Source: Ferruginibacter sp. (GTDB taxonomy: Bacteria > Bacteroidota > Bacteroidia > Chitinophagales > Chitinophagaceae). Taken from it: a stretch of 12,936 bases of DNA. Shown here piece after piece: positions 5,724-12,936 of the stretch. The notes under the pieces are model-generated. The model did not search any database, was not told where the DNA came from, and saw only the letters and a list, made by a program, of their open reading frames with translations. Position 1 is the first letter of the stretch, and every line of letters starts with the position of its first letter. Where the stretch lies: contig JAGPDJ010000037.1 in the NCBI GenBank assembly GCA_018057635.1, forward strand, positions 1 through 12,936, given 5' to 3'. A program made the translations under genes and the position numbers.

Positions 5724-6422
5724 ATGAATATTATCATAACCGGGGCCAGTAAAGGAATAGGCAAGGCAATTGCTTTGAAATTTGCGTCCTGTGGTTACAA
5801 TCTATTTCTGTGTTCTAGAAACCTGGAGCAACTGAATGAAACAGCGGCTGAGATACAACAGGAATACCCGGCAGTAAAGATCAAGTTAAGAGCAGCAGAC
5901 CTTTCTGAAAAAGAACAGGTAGATTCCTTTGCAGATTGGTGCCTTCATTATGGTACTCCGGAAATACTGATAAACAATGCCGGCACTTATTTGCCTGGTA
6001 ATACAACAGATGAACCCGAAGGCAGCCTGGAATCTATGATGAATATAAACCTGTACAGCGCATACCACCTCACCCGGAAACTTGTTCCTGCTATGATAAA
6101 AAATGGAAAGGGCCATATATTTAACATGTGTTCTGTAGCTTCATTACAGGCTTATCATGGCGGAGGTGGTTACAGCATCAGCAAATTTGCCTTGCATGGG
6201 TTTACACAAAACCTTCGGCATGAATTAAAAGGACATGGCATAAAAGTGACTGCTGTTTTTCCTGGTGCTGTTTTAACCGATTCATGGGGAAATTTCGATA
6301 ACAGCCAGGGAAGGATCATGGAAGCGTCTGACATTGCCGCCATGGTTTTAGCATGCTGCAAACTATCTCCCCAGGCTGTTGTAGAAGATATCACCATCCG
6401 CCCACAATTAGGAGACCTATAA
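5724..6422 (+). CDS. Short-chain dehydrogenase/reductase (SDR family)
   Basis: A classical SDR of 232 residues, an NAD(P)-dependent oxidoreductase with a Rossmann fold. It has the cofactor motif TGASKGIG (6-13), a basic SR pair (31-32) after beta-2 that favours NADPH, NNAG (84-87), the catalytic N109 in MNINL, S137 in the MCSVAS segment, and the YxxxK pair Y150/K154 in YSISK. PGAVLTDSW (180-188) is the segment after beta-6 that closes over the cofactor. All catalytic residues are present. The short length is typical of FabG-like and sepiapterin-reductase-like members, and the substrate cannot be told from sequence. The ATG at 5724 follows the 7-bp repeat tract, and an in-frame stop (5715-5717) just upstream fixes the start. 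No obvious promoter box is seen between the tract and the ATG, so the tract may be part of its leader. Confidence 0.93.
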   Translation: MNIIITGASKGIGKAIALKFASCGYNLFLCSRNLEQLNETAAEIQQEYPAVKIKLRAADLSEKEQVDSFADWCLHYGTPEILINNAGTYLPGNTTDEPEGSLESMMNINLYSAYHLTRKLVPAMIKNGKGHIFNMCSVASLQAYHGGGGYSISKFALHGFTQNLRHELKGHGIKVTAVFPGAVLTDSWGNFDNSQGRIMEASDIAAMVLACCKLSPQAVVEDITIRPQLGDL

Positions 6423-6480
6423 TTAACAGTTCATTAATCCCATTCATATAAAGTATTTCTCAGCTAAAAGGCGGATGGGC

Positions 6481-6488
6481 TATTTTTG
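6481..6488 (+). promoter_or_regulatory. Predicted -7 box for batD
   Basis: TATTTTTG is an exact match to TAnnTTTG and ends 19 bases before the ATG at 6508. It lies inside the longer reading frame that begins at 6475, so that earlier ATG would not be on the transcript. No TTG is visible at the expected -33 position. Confidence 0.5.
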
Positions 6489-6507
6489 TGGCGTTGATGG
6501 TATACGT

Positions 6508-8406
6508 ATGAACTTATTTTTACAAAAGATATTACTGACAAGCCTCTTATTGCTGCTAATGGTTTATCCGTATGCACAGGTAAATATTTCCATGTCTGTT
6601 TCACCATCACAAATTCATAAGAATGAATTTACAACACTTAAGATAAGCATTGAAAACAGTAATGAAGTACAGCAGGTAACTCCACCTTCTTTTAAAGATT
6701 TCATAGTATTAAGCGGGCCTAACCAGGAAAGCGGGATGAGTTCTGTAAATGGAAATGTGAAAAAATATACAGCCTTATCTTTCATCTTAAAACCAAAACG
6801 ACCGGGTAAGTTTAGTATTAATGCTGCAACTGTAAAGATTGGCGGAAAAGAATATAATACCAACCCGGCCGTTTTGATTGTAAGCAATACATCTTCGGGT
6901 AACCCAGGCAGTAATATGCCCGGAAATATGTTTCCGGGATACAACCCAATGGCACCTGCAAGGCCATCAGAAGAATTCAAAGATTATATATTCCGCAAGG
7001 GCGATAATATAGCAGATAAAGTGAGCCGTAATATGATGCTGAAACTGCAGGTTGATAAATCAAGCTGTTTTGTGGGTGAACCCATTGTTGCAACCTATAA
7101 ATTATATACCCGTTTAAAAAGCGACAGCAAACTCACAGAGAACCCATCTTTCAACGGTTTTTCGGTAATTGACTTAACCAACCAGGACATTGATGATTAT
7201 ACACGTGAAAAAATTAATGGACGGGAATACAATGTATATATCATCAGAAAAGCACAATTATACCCATTGCAACCTGGCAATATTGAACTGGAAACAGCCG
7301 AACTGGAAAATAATATCCAGTTCATAAAAGATGAGTATGCCAGCAGTTATGGAAATGACATATCAGACATCTTTAATGATTTCTCGCTTGCTACTATACC
7401 TGCAGACGGCATCATCAATCAAACAGTAAATTTAACCAGCAACCGGGTATCCATAGAAGTAAAGGCTTTACCAGAAAATAACAAACCGGCAACATTCACC
7501 GGTGCTGTAGGAAATTTTTCACTGGATGCCCGCTTACAAAAAAACAACTTCCCGGCTAATGAAACAGGCAAATTACAGGTAGCGATTACCGGAAGCGGTA
7601 ACCTGCAAATGCTTACAGCACTTTCGCCGGATTGGCCAACAGGCATAGACGCTTTTGAACCGGAAACAGGTGAATCAATCAACAAAGCAATGGTTCCTGT
7701 TTATGGAAAAAAAGTATTTGAATACGGTTTTTCGGCAGATAAACCAGGTAATTATATTTTACCTGCAGTAAGTTTTAGTTTCTTTGATCCGGCAACTGCC
7801 ACTTATAAGACCATCAGCACAAAACCTTTTCCCTTAACCGTTAGTAACCCAACTGATGCAGCGGAAACCGATATTAAATCAGTAACCGGTAAAGAAACGG
7901 TTACCGGGATCAACAGGATATTTAATAACCGCTGGTGGATCATTGTGTTTATTGGAATTGCCGTTATAACAGGGCTTGCCTGGTGGATGAAAAAAGAAAA
8001 AAAACAAGCTATCGAAATTAAAATGCCCGATGAAAGCGAAACCATGTTGCACAACATAGTAGCAATGTCTGCCAAGAACCAGGAAAATCCGCTTATCAAA
8101 TCTGAAACATGCCTGAACCAGGAAAACTGCAATGAATTTTATTCATTACTGAACGGCGAATTGAAAACTTTCCTTGCGCAAAAATTCAATACAAGCGAAA
8201 TTGAAATCAACACAGCCAGTATTGCGGTGATCATGGATAAAAACAATATCAGCAACGATACCATATTACAATTACAGCAATTGCTCAGAAAGCTGGAATG
8301 GATATTGTACACACCTTTTGAAAGAAATGAAAAAATGGATGCGCTTTACCAGGAAGCCCAGGACATGGTACAACTGATAAACACTTACAGCATCAGGCGT
8401 CTGTAA
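6508..8406 (+). CDS. batD: BatD-family membrane protein (aerotolerance-related)
   Basis: A 632-residue protein from the ATG at 6508. It has a Sec signal peptide (MNLFLQKILLTS, a leucine-rich core, YPYAQ near the cleavage site), a large exported region of about 450 residues made of beta-sandwich repeats, one transmembrane helix at about 476-494 flanked by WW and KKEKK, and a 138-residue cytoplasmic tail. The start of the mature part (MSVSPSQIHKNEFTTLKISI) and this order of parts match BatD (oxygen tolerance). A Gly/Pro/Met-rich linker lies at about residues 130-155. The longer frame from 6475 is rejected because it begins upstream of the predicted -7 box and hides the signal peptide. BatD usually sits with the vWA proteins BatA/BatB and the TPR protein BatE. 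None of these is in the window, so this copy stands alone and its role may differ. The 3' end overlaps the response regulator gene. Confidence 0.82.
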   Translation: MNLFLQKILLTSLLLLLMVYPYAQVNISMSVSPSQIHKNEFTTLKISIENSNEVQQVTPPSFKDFIVLSGPNQESGMSSVNGNVKKYTALSFILKPKRPGKFSINAATVKIGGKEYNTNPAVLIVSNTSSGNPGSNMPGNMFPGYNPMAPARPSEEFKDYIFRKGDNIADKVSRNMMLKLQVDKSSCFVGEPIVATYKLYTRLKSDSKLTENPSFNGFSVIDLTNQDIDDYTREKINGREYNVYIIRKAQLYPLQPGNIELETAELENNIQFIKDEYASSYGNDISDIFNDFSLATIPADGIINQTVNLTSNRVSIEVKALPENNKPATFTGAVGNFSLDARLQKNNFPANETGKLQVAITGSGNLQMLTALSPDWPTGIDAFEPETGESINKAMVPVYGKKVFEYGFSADKPGNYILPAVSFSFFDPATATYKTISTKPFPLTVSNPTDAAETDIKSVTGKETVTGINRIFNNRWWIIVFIGIAVITGLAWWMKKEKKQAIEIKMPDESETMLHNIVAMSAKNQENPLIKSETCLNQENCNEFYSLLNGELKTFLAQKFNTSEIEINTASIAVIMDKNNISNDTILQLQQLLRKLEWILYTPFERNEKMDALYQEAQDMVQLINTYSIRRL

Positions 8407-9100
8407 ACTTATAACCCACACTTCTTACAGAGTGGAAAAAAACCGGGTTGCGGCTGTCTGCTTCAAAGTATTTACGGAAATTCAATATAAAATTATCAAT
8501 CGTTCTTGTTGTTGGATAAACATTATATCCCCAGACCGATTGAAGGATCTTTTCCCTTGTAACTACTTCATTCTTATTTTCTATAAGCAGTTTAAGCAGC
8601 ATTACTTCTTTCTTGCTCAGTGTGATTTTATTCCCGTCTTTATCATACCCTTCGAGGGCTTTGAAATCAATCTTATTCCTGCCAAACTCATAAACATCCG
8701 GTAATGGTTGTTTGCTGGAAAGCTGTTCACTTTTTTTAATTAGTTTATCAACCCTTAGCAGTAATTCTTCCAGGTTAAAAGGCTTGGTAAGGTAATCATC
8801 TGCTCCTTTTTTCAAACCAAGTACCCTGTCGGCACTGCTGTTCCTGGCGCTTAATATTAAAATAGGAATCACCTGGTTATTCAGCCTGATCGTTTCACAA
8901 ACTGCAATGCCGTCAATTTCAGGCAACATTACATCCAGTATGATCAGGTCAAAATGTTCTTGTGTAACAATTTTTAAAGCAGTGGCACCATCATAACAAC
9001 CTGTTACTTCATATCCTTCCAGTTCCAGGTTTAATTTTAGTGCATCATGAAGGTTTTCTTCATCTTCCACCAATAATATTGAAAATTTTTTTTGAGCCAT
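8393..9100 (-). CDS. OmpR-family response regulator
   Basis: A DNA-binding transcription factor of 235 residues activated by phosphorylation. The receiver domain (about 6-122) has the acidic pair E12/D13, the phospho-acceptor D56 in IILDVMLP, S84 in ILSAR and the conserved K106 in LTKPF. The winged-helix domain (about 140-233) ends with FHSVRSVGYKF, the usual wing of OmpR/PhoB proteins. It starts 9 bases after the stop of the histidine kinase, so the kinase and regulator are one operon with the kinase first. A purine-rich ACAGGAA directly precedes the ATG. The last 14 bases overlap the end of batD on the other strand. Target genes cannot be told from the window. Confidence 0.94.
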   Translation of the reverse strand: MAQKKFSILLVEDEENLHDALKLNLELEGYEVTGCYDGATALKIVTQEHFDLIILDVMLPEIDGIAVCETIRLNNQVIPILILSARNSSADRVLGLKKGADDYLTKPFNLEELLLRVDKLIKKSEQLSSKQPLPDVYEFGRNKIDFKALEGYDKDGNKITLSKKEVMLLKLLIENKNEVVTREKILQSVWGYNVYPTTRTIDNFILNFRKYFEADSRNPVFFHSVRSVGYKFTDA

Positions 9101-9109
9101 TTCCTGTAA

Positions 9110-10087
9110 TTATAAAACCTGTTTTAATTCAATGATAAATATACTGCCATGCGGAGTATTATCCTTTATAAATATTTCACCTTTGTGAGAACCGATTATT
9201 TTCCTTGTTAAGTATAATCCAAGCCCGGTGCCTTTTGCCTTTCGGGTTGCTTCATTTCCAGCGCGGTAAAATTTGTCAAATATTTTTTTCTTTTCATGTG
9301 CCTCAACACCCTTGCCTTCATCTTTCACCCGTATAGAAACCCTGGATGACTTCAGATCAGCTTCCAGTGTTATAGGAGATTCTTTTGGGGAATATTTTAT
9401 TGCATTGTCTACCAGGTTGTTGATTGCTATCTGTAATAACATCTTGTCGCCAATAACAAACAGTTCATCCTGAATTGCTGATTGAAATTTCCTTTGTGGA
9501 AAACGGATCTTATAATCACTCACACATTCAGTCATCAAAGTACTGATATTAATCTCTTCATTTGTAACCTGGTAACCCCCAGCTTCTATTTGTGAAGAAA
9601 CAAGCATATTGTTGCACAATGAATTAAGCCTGCTGGTTTCCTGCAACGTATTGTGAATGATCTGCTGCTGCTTTTCTTCATCAAGTTTTCTCAACTGCAA
9701 TGTTTCCAGGTTGATCTTTGCAATGGCAATGGGAGTCTTTAATTCGTGTGTAATGGCCATCATAAAATTCTGTTGCTGGCGGCTGAGTTTCAGTTCACGG
9801 CTCGCTGCACGGTAAACAAAAAATGCCCCGGCAACAATTAGCAAAAAAAAGGTGGCTCCTTCACCTGCATATTGTGCAGTTTTTCTTCTTTCAAGTTCAA
9901 GAATGTAGTCATACTTTTCCTGGTATTGCGGTACGTCTTTTTTTAATTCCTGTAATTCAAAGGCGGTCATCTGTGCATTTTGCCTGTTCAAAGCTATGTA
10001 CCACCAAACGAGTGCGGCAATTATATAGAGCAATAAAAACCAATAAAAGAAAAATATGACCTTTATTTTTTTTGAAGTAAAAGGCAT
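9110..10087 (-). CDS. Sensor histidine kinase without a HAMP domain
   Basis: The membrane sensor partner of the downstream OmpR-type regulator, 325 residues. TM1 is about 9-31 and TM2 about 77-93, enclosing a periplasmic segment of only about 45 residues that is rich in charged residues and predicted helical. HisKA follows immediately, with H114 in MAITHELKTPIA as the phosphorylated residue. The ATPase domain has the N box INNLVDNAIKYS (222-233), G1 DEGKGV (256-261) and G2 GTGLGLYL (286-293). There is too little room between TM2 and HisKA for a HAMP domain, so the signal must pass directly down the helix. The small sensor region has no recognisable ligand pocket, so the stimulus is unknown. 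The start at ATG 10087 gives the expected positive N-terminus (SKKIK). Confidence 0.94.
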   Translation of the reverse strand: MPFTSKKIKVIFFFYWFLLLYIIAALVWWYIALNRQNAQMTAFELQELKKDVPQYQEKYDYILELERRKTAQYAGEGATFFLLIVAGAFFVYRAASRELKLSRQQQNFMMAITHELKTPIAIAKINLETLQLRKLDEEKQQQIIHNTLQETSRLNSLCNNMLVSSQIEAGGYQVTNEEINISTLMTECVSDYKIRFPQRKFQSAIQDELFVIGDKMLLQIAINNLVDNAIKYSPKESPITLEADLKSSRVSIRVKDEGKGVEAHEKKKIFDKFYRAGNEATRKAKGTGLGLYLTRKIIGSHKGEIFIKDNTPHGSIFIIELKQVL

Positions 10088-10166
10088 GAATGAAGGGTTT
10101 AAAAGTTTACTGGTTTAATGGTTTATAAAAAATGTGCCACATTAACCTCTATTGCATAACATTAAA

Positions 10167-10189
10167 CGATTATTAAACTTAATTAATCG
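10167..10189 (-). terminator. Possible weak terminator after nadK
   Basis: CGATTA (10167-10172) and TAATCG (10184-10189) can pair around an AT-rich centre. On the minus strand a few T residues (TTTAATG) follow. The hairpin begins 5 bases after the nadK stop codon. The stem is short and the T-tract poor, so this is a tentative call. Bases 10088-10194 otherwise hold no gene and presumably contain the kinase promoter, for which I see no exact consensus box. Confidence 0.3.
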
Positions 10190-10194
10190 ATTTG

Positions 10195-11073
10195 TTAGTT
10201 GCGTTTGTCTAAACCCCATGAAAGTTTACTCCTTAAAGTTTGCAAGAAATTATTCTCATTTAAACGGATCAGGTTTACACCAAAGCTTTCTTTTTTTACT
10301 GCCAGTTGAATTTCTTTGGTTACAATTTCCCGTCTGCTGTCGAGTGTACATAAAAAACCGTCTGTACGCCCTTCAATTTCAAATGATATGATGTTATCAT
10401 CGGGAACAATGATGGGCCTGATATTCAGGTTATGCGGCGCAACCGGTGTAATAACAAAACTGGCACTATCCGGGAAAACAACGGGGCCATTGCAACTGAG
10501 TGAATAACCAGTTGATCCGGTTGGTGTGGCAACGATCAATCCATCTGCCCAGTAAGTGTTTAAGAATTCACCATTCAGATAAGTATGAATCTTGATCATG
10601 GGTGAAGAATCTTTTTTATGCAATGAAAATTCATTGAGTGCATAAGGCGTTTCTCCAAACAAAGGAATATTTGCATCCAGGTGTATCAATGTTCTTTTAT
10701 CCAATACATACTTTCTGTTGGCTAGGGCTTCCAGCGCAGAATGTAATTCTTCCTTGCCAATATTTGCCAAAAAGCCCAGCCTGCCATAATTAACTCCCAA
10801 AACCGGAATCCCGGAATCTTTAACCAATGTAACAGTATCAAGCAATGTACCATCGCCTCCAAGGCTGATCATACAATCTATATCTGCTTCCATGTCTTCG
10901 CTGGAATTGAAAGTGGAATATTTGCAATCTGTGTTTATGGAAGCGTAAACCTGGTTAAAAAAATCCTGGAAAAAAACGGGTTCTGCGCCCAGGCTGGCTA
11001 ATTCATTCAACAGAACATTTATATCGGGCATCTGGTTGTTGTCAATACCGCGGCTGTAAATTGCTATTTTCAT
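10195..11073 (-). CDS. nadK: NAD kinase
   Basis: Phosphorylates NAD to NADP, the only route to NADPH, in the cytoplasm. The 292-residue length is standard. The conserved nucleotide site is LGGDGTLLDT (71-80, GGDG 72-75, with D74 as the expected catalytic base), followed by VNYGRLGFLA (94-103), LNEFSL (146-151, the NE pair that contacts NAD) and the glycine-rich ATPTGSTGYSLS (182-193). All key residues are intact. The ATG at 11073 gives the usual MKIAIYSRG start of Bacteroidota NAD kinases. It lies 24 bases downstream of the Omp85-type gene on the same strand and is probably in one operon with it. Confidence 0.97.
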   Translation of the reverse strand: MKIAIYSRGIDNNQMPDINVLLNELASLGAEPVFFQDFFNQVYASINTDCKYSTFNSSEDMEADIDCMISLGGDGTLLDTVTLVKDSGIPVLGVNYGRLGFLANIGKEELHSALEALANRKYVLDKRTLIHLDANIPLFGETPYALNEFSLHKKDSSPMIKIHTYLNGEFLNTYWADGLIVATPTGSTGYSLSCNGPVVFPDSASFVITPVAPHNLNIRPIIVPDDNIISFEIEGRTDGFLCTLDSRREIVTKEIQLAVKKESFGVNLIRLNENNFLQTLRSKLSWGLDKRN

Positions 11074-11097
11074 ATCTGATGATCTAATGAGGCAGAC

Positions 11098-12552
11098 CTA
11101 AAATCCACCTTTGCCATGTAAAAATATACCGTTTTCGCCTAATTGGTTGAAACTGTATTCAAGATTAATATTTATTCCATAAACGGTTAGAATATCAATT
11201 CCAAAACCGCCGGAATATAACAACCGGTTATTTAACCTGGTATCAAACTGTTTTTTGATATAACTGTACCCAACATCTGCATAGGTTTTGCCAAAAAATG
11301 TAAACGGGATATTAGGCAAAACCCTGATATTAAAAGGAACAGGTATCTTAAATGAAAGCAATTTTTTCTTCACAGTATATTTTGCAACGGCAGATGCAAC
11401 ACCGTCAATTACATAATATTCCATGCCACGCAAATATAATTCTCCATAACCCAGTGCACGCTGGTTTAAGTAAGGCTGATCGAATGGTAATTTCAATTTC
11501 GCATATAACTGAATACTACTATTGAGGCGGTTATTAAAATGCGACATGTATTTATTGTATACAGCATCTACATAAAACATATTGGTTTCTCCTTTCAATC
11601 CAAAACCCCGTTTATTTACAGAAAATGCATAACTCTTACCTGAAAGCGGATAATTTACATGATCAATATTCACATACTGATATATATAGGATAAATCTAT
11701 CAATGCTCTTGACGAATTAGCAGTATTAAAATAATTTGGATTGTATAAGGGGTCAATGATACTGTCATTAACATGCAGATACGTGAAGCTGGCTGTATAT
11801 ATTCTACGTTTAAAGAAACCTTTTCTTGATTGATAAGAAACGCTTGCATATGAATTATTGCGTACAAAACCCGGTTTTTTAAACTGGAGCAGTTTATTAT
11901 TGTAACTTGTTTTGTATGGTATTTCCCTGTTTTGTGAATAACCGGCAGATATCCTGAATCCTTCTGATAATCGTGAATTACTATATGGTGTATTGTAACT
12001 GAATGAAATATTCCGGGAATATCCATTCAATAGATAAATGCGAAGCTGGTCGCCCCTCCCGCTGAAATTATAATGAGCAAATTTTATTCCGTAAACAACC
12101 CTGTCAAGATCTCCGTTATATGTTTTCAGCCATTCATTGTAATTCCTGTCTACCAACTGAAATTGCGGAGTTGGATATAAATACCATTTCTCCCTTACTG
12201 TAACGTGTACAGAAATTTCATAAGCAGAAATGATAACTGGTGTTATAGAAACTTCTGAAAATAAATTGCTGTTAAATACCTGCCTGCGGGCTTGTTCCAT
12301 GATTGAAGTAAGCTGTCCGATAATGAGTGAGTCGCCGGTTTTAAATTGAATTTCACGAAGTATGATATATGATTTGGTTCTCTTGTTGCCTTTTATATTG
12401 AAGGATACAACATGCAATTTTGCTGTTGAATCGGGATTGATCCTTTTAATTTCATCGTAAAATCCGGGAACAGCAGCAGGTTGTTGTGCAACACAATCAT
12501 TAATAAAAGCCAACGCAACAAAGCAGGAAATTAAAAATTTAAAATATGTCAT
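11098..12552 (-). CDS. Single-POTRA Omp85/BamA-TamA-family outer membrane protein
   Basis: A 484-residue exported protein. The signal peptide covers about residues 1-23 (TYFKFLISCFVALAF core, cleavage after VAQ). One POTRA-like domain follows at about 47-121: the pattern VVSFNIKGNKRTK, REIQFKTGDSL, VFNSNLFSEV, VTVREKW is the beta-alpha-alpha-beta-beta order of POTRA repeats. Residues from about 125 on alternate polar and aromatic positions as in an outer-membrane beta barrel (about 16 strands would fit 360 residues), with NFSGRGDQL near the first strands and a terminal Phe. BamA itself has five POTRA domains and about 800 residues, so this is a smaller relative, as is common in Bacteroidota. 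The cargo is unknown: it could be protein insertion or secretion (TpsB-like) or a structural role. It is followed at 24 bases by nadK and preceded by a probable CBS-domain gene. Confidence 0.85.
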   Translation of the reverse strand: MTYFKFLISCFVALAFINDCVAQQPAAVPGFYDEIKRINPDSTAKLHVVSFNIKGNKRTKSYIILREIQFKTGDSLIIGQLTSIMEQARRQVFNSNLFSEVSITPVIISAYEISVHVTVREKWYLYPTPQFQLVDRNYNEWLKTYNGDLDRVVYGIKFAHYNFSGRGDQLRIYLLNGYSRNISFSYNTPYSNSRLSEGFRISAGYSQNREIPYKTSYNNKLLQFKKPGFVRNNSYASVSYQSRKGFFKRRIYTASFTYLHVNDSIIDPLYNPNYFNTANSSRALIDLSYIYQYVNIDHVNYPLSGKSYAFSVNKRGFGLKGETNMFYVDAVYNKYMSHFNNRLNSSIQLYAKLKLPFDQPYLNQRALGYGELYLRGMEYYVIDGVASAVAKYTVKKKLLSFKIPVPFNIRVLPNIPFTFFGKTYADVGYSYIKKQFDTRLNNRLLYSGGFGIDILTVYGININLEYSFNQLGENGIFLHGKGGF

Positions 12553-12582
12553 ACTTCACTGCTTTGCTTCAGCTGTTTTACG

Positions 12583-12590
12583 TAAAAATA
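12583..12590 (-). promoter_or_regulatory. Possible -7 box for the Omp85-type gene
   Basis: On the minus strand this reads TATTTTTA, one base from TAnnTTTG, and lies about 30 bases upstream of the ATG at 12552. The 141-base gap from 12553 to 12693 contains no open frame of note and no clear terminator. The OMP gene could be read from here or from the upstream CBS-protein transcript. Confidence 0.35.
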
Positions 12591-12693
12591 GCTTTTCCCC
12601 GGCAATCATAAATTACAAATGAGCAGGTTTTTATCTTTTAATCGAAATCAGGCAAGTAGAAGATTGTGAAACAACTTTGTGAATCATTAACGG

Positions 12694-12936
12694 TTAAATA
12701 TCGAGGTAATGCATAAAATTCCGGTAATTACTGTCAATTTCATTTTCAAAATGCTGAATACCAAAATAAAAACTAACATGATAATCGTAGCGTTCAAATG
12801 TTGATATAACTGTTGCTATTTCTCTTTTATTGATGTGAATGGTTACTGTAAGCATGCCTGTTTCGGGATGTACAATGGTATTCAGGTGAAGGATCGTGCA
12901 GTCATTGCTTTCAACGATTCGGCTGATCTCAGATAT
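12694..12936 (-). CDS. C-terminus of a probable CBS-domain protein (partial)
   Basis: An open frame enters from the right edge of the window and ends with TAA at 12694-12696, giving the last 80 residues. It begins ISEISRIVESNDCTILHL, continues with VHPETGMLTVTIHINK, then ISTFERYDYHVSFYF, and ends NFMHYLDI. From memory this resembles the ACT-like tail of the CBS-domain proteins that many Bacteroidota encode next to NAD kinase. The CBS domains themselves would lie outside the window, so the name rests on tail similarity and the nearby nadK. The role of that family is not firmly known, though CBS pairs usually bind adenine nucleotides. The coding call is firm because the frame has no stops for 80 codons and shows protein-like composition. 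Confidence 0.7.
   Translation of the reverse strand: MSEISRIVESNDCTILHLNTIVHPETGMLTVTIHINKREIATVISTFERYDYHVSFYFGIQHFENEIDSNYRNFMHYLDI

Noticed and set aside
5617..5737. Open frame on the minus strand running through the 7-bp repeat
   Set aside because: The reverse complement of GAAGATA has no stop in any frame, so openness is automatic. The product would be a low-complexity repeat ending soon after the tract, out of frame with the HAD gene.
6475..6507. Eleven extra N-terminal codons for BatD
   Set aside because: The segment contains a perfect -7 promoter box and would place a polar stretch before the signal peptide.

Overview
This window looks like a piece of a Bacteroidota chromosome, most likely from a Chitinophagaceae-like lineage. 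The evidence is moderate to low GC, AT-rich intergenic DNA, BatD and single-POTRA Omp85 families common in that phylum, exact or near matches to the Bacteroidota -7 promoter box TAnnTTTG, and almost no Shine-Dalgarno sequences. Taxonomy is inferred from gene families and signals, not from a search.

Layout from left to right. Positions 1-183 may hold the very end of an upstream gene. A four-helix membrane protein of unknown function (184-699, +) and a DusB-type tRNA-dihydrouridine synthase (892-1929, -) converge on a long imperfect inverted repeat (706-879). Diverging from dusB is a membrane cluster on the + strand: a CPBP-family intramembrane protease (1979-2977), the CDP-diacylglycerol synthase CdsA (2980-3681, TTG start, 2 bases after the protease stop) and phosphatidylserine decarboxylase (3737-4393). 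Together cdsA and psd cover the first and last steps of phosphatidylethanolamine synthesis. Next comes a very short gene for a 58-residue secreted Lys/Cys-rich peptide (4514-4690) with a strong terminator.

An intergenic palindromic repeat (4767-4864) then runs into the end of a YjjG-like HAD nucleotidase (4863-5561, -). The nucleotidase is divergent from a short-chain dehydrogenase (5724-6422, +), and the 110-base gap between them holds thirteen copies of a 7-bp tandem repeat (5626-5716). A BatD-family membrane protein (6508-8406, +) follows without any other Bat genes. Its 3' end overlaps by 14 bases the end of a two-component operon on the - strand, with histidine kinase first (9110-10087) and then an OmpR-type regulator (8393-9100).

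The right end is a - strand series: the C-terminus of a probable CBS-domain protein (12694 to the window edge), a single-POTRA Omp85-type outer membrane protein (11098-12552), and NAD kinase (10195-11073).

Most of the window is housekeeping. I do not see a defence system, a CRISPR array, a prophage, an insertion sequence, or tRNA or rRNA genes. The least explained items are the small Lys/Cys-rich exported peptide, the 7-bp repeat tract, the two intergenic inverted-repeat elements, and the unknown four-helix protein.
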